Below are positions 61,140 through 64,000 of a stretch of DNA of 64,000 nt, piece by piece. Both the position numbers and the translations under genes were made by a program. The stretch's first letter is position 1. Every line of letters starts with the position of its first letter. The notes below the pieces were generated by a model. It searched no databases. It worked only from the letters and a program-made list of their open reading frames with translations, and had not been told where the DNA came from. Source of the stretch: a virus; the IMG/VR virus record IMGVR_UViG_3300048589_001057, positions 16,519 to 80,518 of that record. The stretch is one strand, 5' to 3'.

Positions 61140-61372
61140 TGTCTTGCGGGGGTTGTAGGGGCCTTAAAGTACTAGGGTAGTCAGGGCCTAAGAGAGCCCC
61201 TGGGCCCTACTTTTATGGGGTTTGGGCACAACAAGGGCGATGACTCCCTATGGCCAGCTTACCCCTGGGTACCTTTTAAACCCCTAAAACCCCAAGTCCC
61301 TAAGGCCCACAACCACGCATCAGGCCCACTTACTGTCCGGCTTTCAGGCCTTTCCAGCCTGGGTTTAAGAGG
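61140..61372. other. GC-rich non-coding stretch with folding potential
   Basis: Part of the 394-base gap 61094-61487, without a convincing gene. Complementary blocks: AGGGCC (61178 area) with GGCCCT, TAGGGG with CCCTA, and GGGGTTT (61219 area) with AAACCCC (61279 area). Rich in G and C while neighbouring phage DNA is AT-rich. Could be a structured RNA, a packaging or origin site, or none of these. Confidence 0.35.
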
Positions 61373-61415
61373 AAATTAAAGGAAATTTTGGGGATTAAAC
61401 TAGAAATAAATGCAT

Positions 61416-61423
61416 TATATTTG
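61416..61423 (+). promoter_or_regulatory. Promoter -7 box
   Basis: TATATTTG followed by CATAAATATATATGCAATAATGCATATAAAAAC, with a half-matching inverted repeat; no TTG box at the standard 20 bases (TTTTG lies 25 bases upstream). Precedes the gene at 61488. Confidence 0.5.
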
Positions 61424-61487
61424 CATAAATATATATGCAATAATGCATATAAAAACTAGCTAATCCATCACCTAAAACAAACACAAC

Positions 61488-61877
61488 ATGAAACACCTAA
61501 CAAACGACGAATTAACTCAATCCACAATCTTCTCAGATCTAGACTCAGTTATCGAGGGGGCCATCACTGACCTCTTTGCAAAACACAAACTTGATCCCGA
61601 CACCCAACCGGATTACCTGGTATTCGACATCACCAACTCATTACCACTTTCAGACCCCGGTAACGAGAAGGCTTTCTTAATTAAAATAACCCCGGACCTC
61701 GATCAGGACACTCACTATGCCCTCTGGGATGACCTTCAAAAAATCGATACCCAAACTGCTTTAAAGGCCAACATTAACTCCCAACTTGGATCTGAGGACT
61801 CCGATTTTCTGGGTATGCTGGAATCCATCTTTACCACTAACGCGGACATCTTCATGTTATTCACTTATTGCCGCTAA
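61488..61877 (+). CDS. Hypothetical acidic protein
   Basis: 129 residues, acidic, with LTNDELTQSTIFSDLDSVIE and several DxD clusters. Not recognised. First gene after a promoter-type region. Confidence 0.5.
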   Translation: MKHLTNDELTQSTIFSDLDSVIEGAITDLFAKHKLDPDTQPDYLVFDITNSLPLSDPGNEKAFLIKITPDLDQDTHYALWDDLQKIDTQTALKANINSQLGSEDSDFLGMLESIFTTNADIFMLFTYCR

Positions 61878-61889
61878 AAACACAAAATC

Positions 61890-62186
61890 ATGACAACAGA
61901 CCGGATATTAACATCAGTAATACTTACAATAGCTGGACTCCTACTGGGTCTACTTATTGCAACCATGGTACTAAAACCAGGTAACTCTCAAGATAAGGCC
62001 TACTACATTGAGATAAGGGGCGAATCCATTTATATCATGGATGGGCTAGGGCACCCTCAGGCTAAGGTCGGGGAAATATCCCAACATCCTGACCCAGAGG
62101 CCTTAGAGGAAGTCCTAGAAACCCAGGTAGGCTGGGGCTCAGTACTCAAAGCCTCTGAAGCCTACTACCTCATCCTGGAGGACTAA
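61890..62186 (+). CDS. Membrane-anchored small protein
   Basis: 98 residues. N-terminal hydrophobic helix (ILTSVILTIAGLLLGLLIAT) and an acidic, probably extracytoplasmic part (EIRGESIYIMDGLGHPQAK). Not recognised. Confidence 0.5.
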   Translation: MTTDRILTSVILTIAGLLLGLLIATMVLKPGNSQDKAYYIEIRGESIYIMDGLGHPQAKVGEISQHPDPEALEEVLETQVGWGSVLKASEAYYLILED

Positions 62187-62228
62187 CTACAATCAATCCT
62201 CCTTACCGAATAATTCACTAACCCATGC

Positions 62229-62269
62229 TGACTAACCAGTCTGGTACCTCATTCAGGGGTACCAGACCT
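62229..62269. repeat. Hairpin repeat, copy 1
   Basis: TCTGGTACC (62240-62248) pairs with GGTACCAGA (62258-62266). The 41-base segment recurs at 62499-62539 with few changes. Could be a weak terminator or an mRNA end. Confidence 0.6.
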
Positions 62270-62283
62270 AAACAATCAAAATC

Positions 62284-62505
62284 ATGACAACATTAAAAAC
62301 CTACGATTACCAGGCTATCATCGACCAACTGGTCAAGGCTAGGCCGAATTACCCGGACTATACTGAAGCCATCGACGACTTCATTTACTACCTGGAAAAT
62401 GACTATCGAATGCACTGGATCGATGTTGCCCTCATAGAGGACCATCAGGAATGCATAGAGACCTTAGCTGCTAAACTTAACATTGAACTGTCCTATGTTG
62501 ACTAG
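62284..62505 (+). CDS. Hypothetical small acidic protein
   Basis: 73 residues, acidic (YPDYTEAIDDFIYYLENDYR). The stop codon (TAG) lies within the second hairpin repeat, which therefore duplicates sequence from the end of a gene. Not recognised. Confidence 0.5.
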   Translation: MTTLKTYDYQAIIDQLVKARPNYPDYTEAIDDFIYYLENDYRMHWIDVALIEDHQECIETLAAKLNIELSYVD

Positions 62506-62539
62506 CCAATCTGGTACCTCCTTCAGGGGTACCGGGCCT
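62499..62539. repeat. Hairpin repeat, copy 2
   Basis: Second copy of the 62229 element, 270 bases downstream; the right arm has drifted (GGTACCGGG), so the stem is shorter. Confidence 0.6.
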
Positions 62540-62545
62540 CTGGGC

Positions 62546-62760
62546 GAATACGTTATACAGGTATCCTTACCTAAGTCGCTGACCGAGCCCAAGCGAATAA
62601 CCCGACTGGGCCGACTCCTGCAGCGACTCCGGCGACTTGGCTGATTGAGCCAACCTGAGCCTACAACAAAGCCCCTACAACACAGGGGCTTTTGTGTGTG
62701 AGCCATCAGCATATCTGGCCTTCTGGCTGTCATATTAGCGGGGAAGGGGATGAAATTAGG
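62546..62760. other. Non-coding GC-rich stretch with CGACT repeats
   Basis: Part of the 347-base gap 62506-62852. Four CGACT units at about 62600-62640 and a terminator at 62668. A reverse-strand frame (62464-62829) has odd composition and no start context and is not accepted as a gene. Confidence 0.4.
62668..62696 (+). terminator. Rho-independent terminator
   Basis: AAAGCCCCT (62668-62676), loop ACAACAC, AGGGGCTTT (62684-62692) then TGTG; a short T-run. Confidence 0.7.
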
Positions 62761-62772
62761 GAAATTAAAAGG

Positions 62773-62803
62773 TTGCAAAGGGATTAAAAAGTTTATATAT
62801 TTG
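62773..62803 (+). promoter_or_regulatory. Bacteroidota-type promoter
   Basis: TTG (62773-62775), 20 nt, TATATTTG (62796-62803), followed by CAAAAATAAATAATGCAATAATGCAT. The operator-like inverted repeat is only partly kept here. Precedes the gene at 62853. Confidence 0.7.
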
Positions 62804-62852
62804 CAAAAATAAATAATGCAATAATGCATATAACCTTCAAACCTTCAATCAC

Positions 62853-63152
62853 ATGAAATCACAAACAATCAAAACCCCATCAGGAAAAATCATCACATTT
62901 ATCCCTGGTACAGACTACATGAGCATCCTTCAGACTGAAGACTACATGGCTTTCGACTTCGAATTACATCCTGATCGGAACGATGCTACTAAGGCTATCG
63001 CCTTCAGGGAATTCCATATCTATGCAGCTGAACCACTCATACGTAACTACGAACAGGCACTACTTAATTACTGCCTATCATTCGGACTATTCGAACTATG
63101 CTACGAGGACGGGATTCCCTGCTTAACCCATACTTTCAATATCAAACTCTAA
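62853..63152 (+). CDS. Hypothetical protein
   Basis: 99 residues, acidic with aromatic clusters (LHPDRNDATKAIAFREFHIY). Last recognisable complete gene of the accessory region. Not recognised. Confidence 0.5.
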   Translation: MKSQTIKTPSGKIITFIPGTDYMSILQTEDYMAFDFELHPDRNDATKAIAFREFHIYAAEPLIRNYEQALLNYCLSFGLFELCYEDGIPCLTHTFNIKL

Positions 63153-63154
63153 GC

Positions 63155-63190
63155 GACTAGAGGACTAGAGGACTAGAGGACTAAGCGACT
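63155..63190. repeat. GACTAGAG tandem repeats
   Basis: Three consecutive 9-base units GACTAGAGG (in GCGACTAGAGGACTAGAGGA and on), flanked by GCGACT on both sides. Confidence 0.6.
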
Positions 63191-63290
63191 TCCCTTTACT
63201 AATGGGCCAACTGTGCCCATTTTCTTTGTGTCACAACCAGGTGTCTGGGGAGCCGAACTTTGCGAACTTTGCGTATATTAAACTTATTGA

Positions 63291-63328
63291 TCAGGTATAA
63301 CCTCTGCATCCTATTGGCATATTCTAGT
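63291..63328. repeat. Dispersed intergenic element, copy
   Basis: CAGGTATA (63292-63299) and TTGGCATATTCTAGT (63314-63328). The same parts occur at 59452-59490, and GGCATATTCTAGT at 49696-49708. Confidence 0.5.
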
Positions 63329-63731
63329 CTTTCAGTACTTTAATGATTCATAATTATGCTACTTGGTACTTAGAATTTCTAGCACCACAACCAAGTGGTC
63401 CGGCGTAGGGGATTTTCTTTGAGGCCAGCTGGCTTTCCGGCCTTCGGGTTCACCCGAACCACAGCCATCGCCCACGGGCTACAACCACAACAAGGAGGCC
63501 CCCCAGGCCGGCCTTTCCGTCATATGCATAATAAATGCATATATAAAATAATGCATATATAAAATAAATAGATATAATAAAAAAATAAGCATAATACTTA
63601 AAAAATAAAATTGTGCCAAAAATTAATAATTTAATAAAAAAATAAAAATAAATGATGAGTTGAATTTGTCATTTCAAACTAAAAATAATTAAAAAAAACT
63701 TGCATTTTTATTTTATCAATGAATTTTTTTA

Positions 63732-63739
63732 TATCTTTG
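63732..63739 (+). promoter_or_regulatory. Promoter-like -7 box
   Basis: TATCTTTG, the other common Bacteroidota form, followed by TGGAGTG. The nearest TTG (63700-63702) is about 29 bases upstream, longer than normal. It precedes the last gene by about 170 bases. Confidence 0.4.
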
Positions 63740-63913
63740 TGGAGTGAAAATAAACATAGTACAAACCAAAAGCACCAAATCGGGACAAAGTTTATTTTTG
63801 GGACAAATGTTATAAGTTGTCTTTTTTGTTAATAAATACAAAATTCGTTCATTGAAATTTTTAATGTGTAGTAATTAGCACAAATTTTGTTTAATTTTTA
63901 ACTTTTTTTAATT

Positions 63914-64000
63914 ATGAACAAAAGGATTAAAATTTCCGAAAATTTATTCATTGAACGTAAAAACAACGATATACGTTCCGATGAGCAAATAAAAAAAGAT
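63914..64000 (+). CDS. Start of an unidentified protein (3' partial)
   Basis: 29 codons visible, MNKRIKISENLFIERKNNDI then RSDEQIKKD, open to the window end. Basic and hydrophilic; the AT-rich upstream region and TATCTTTG box are unlike the other phage operons. Could be any regulator or start a different module; too little to identify. Confidence 0.4.
   Translation, partial: MNKRIKISENLFIERKNNDIRSDEQIKKD

Larger units (their letters stand above)
63153..63913. other. 761-base stretch without a gene
   Basis: No convincing gene. From left to right: GACTAGAG-type tandem repeats (63155-63190), the dispersed element (63291-63328), a GC-rich block with short complementary pieces (63400-63525), AT-rich direct repeats (63530-63575), then very AT-rich DNA with a TATCTTTG box (63732-63739). 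Could hold an origin, packaging site or the boundary to another region. Confidence 0.4.

Noticed and set aside
62464-62829. 121-codon minus-strand frame in the GC-rich gap
   Set aside because: Runs through a terminator hairpin and promoter of the next gene; composition is unlike phage proteins.
63155-63190. CRISPR-like array
   Set aside because: Units are 9 bases long without spacers; simple tandem repeat.
63400-63525. Possible tRNA in the GC-rich block
   Set aside because: No acceptor stem and T-loop of the usual pattern could be found by eye; no tRNA seen in the window.

Overview
The window is a slice of a tailed-phage genome with a contractile tail (myovirus), most likely infecting a Bacteroidota (Bacteroidales-type) host. 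The host assignment rests on repeated intergenic promoters with the Bacteroidota primary-sigma signature (TTG, 20 nt, TATATTTG), on the near absence of Shine-Dalgarno sequences, and on a Bacteroides-style diversity-generating retroelement (DGR). Terminase, portal, protease and a recognisable endolysin are not seen, and open frames run off both edges, so the genome extends beyond the window.

Layout. (1) 1-1120: a CpG-richer segment with the 3' end of a DGR target gene, its variable repeat, the template repeat and only the first 24 codons of a reverse transcriptase. (2) 1124-23284: virion genes in order: small membrane proteins, decoration and major capsid proteins, head-tail joining proteins, tail terminator, sheath, tube, tail assembly chaperone with a -1 frameshift, tape measure, CIS-type hub genes (tube-like, LysM, hub, spike), gp25, baseplate J, a gpI-like protein fused to a long BspA-like repeat array, and a fibre. 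(3) 23328-23963: one reverse-strand gene, perhaps a divergent sigma factor, with its own host-type promoter. (4) 24121-46652: replication, recombination and nucleotide metabolism: DnaB-like helicase, primase, UvsW-like helicase, dUTPase/MazG-like hydrolases, two thymidylate-synthase-fold enzymes, dCMP deaminase, family A polymerase, dNMP kinase, UvsY-like protein, SSB, UvsX with an intein, FEN nuclease, SbcD/SbcC, a PD-(D/E)xK nuclease, a NusG-like factor and an ATP-dependent ligase. (5) 46702-63152: many small accessory genes in short operons, most behind copies of one promoter-operator-leader cassette, consistent with host-polymerase (early) transcription. (6) 63153-64000: a gene-poor, repeat-bearing, finally very AT-rich stretch with the start of one more gene.

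The genes form a phage-encoded replisome and T4-like recombination system (UvsX/UvsY/SSB/UvsW/SbcCD) with a nucleotide pathway. Both thymidylate-synthase-fold enzymes have Asp where thymidylate synthase has its dUMP-selecting Asn, which points to dCMP modification and possibly modified cytosine in the phage DNA. The most unusual items are the DGR with a beheaded reverse transcriptase, the paired dCMP-hydroxymethylase-like enzymes, the repeated promoter-operator cassette and the repeat-array adhesin. All functions are read from sequence motifs by eye; no database search was run.
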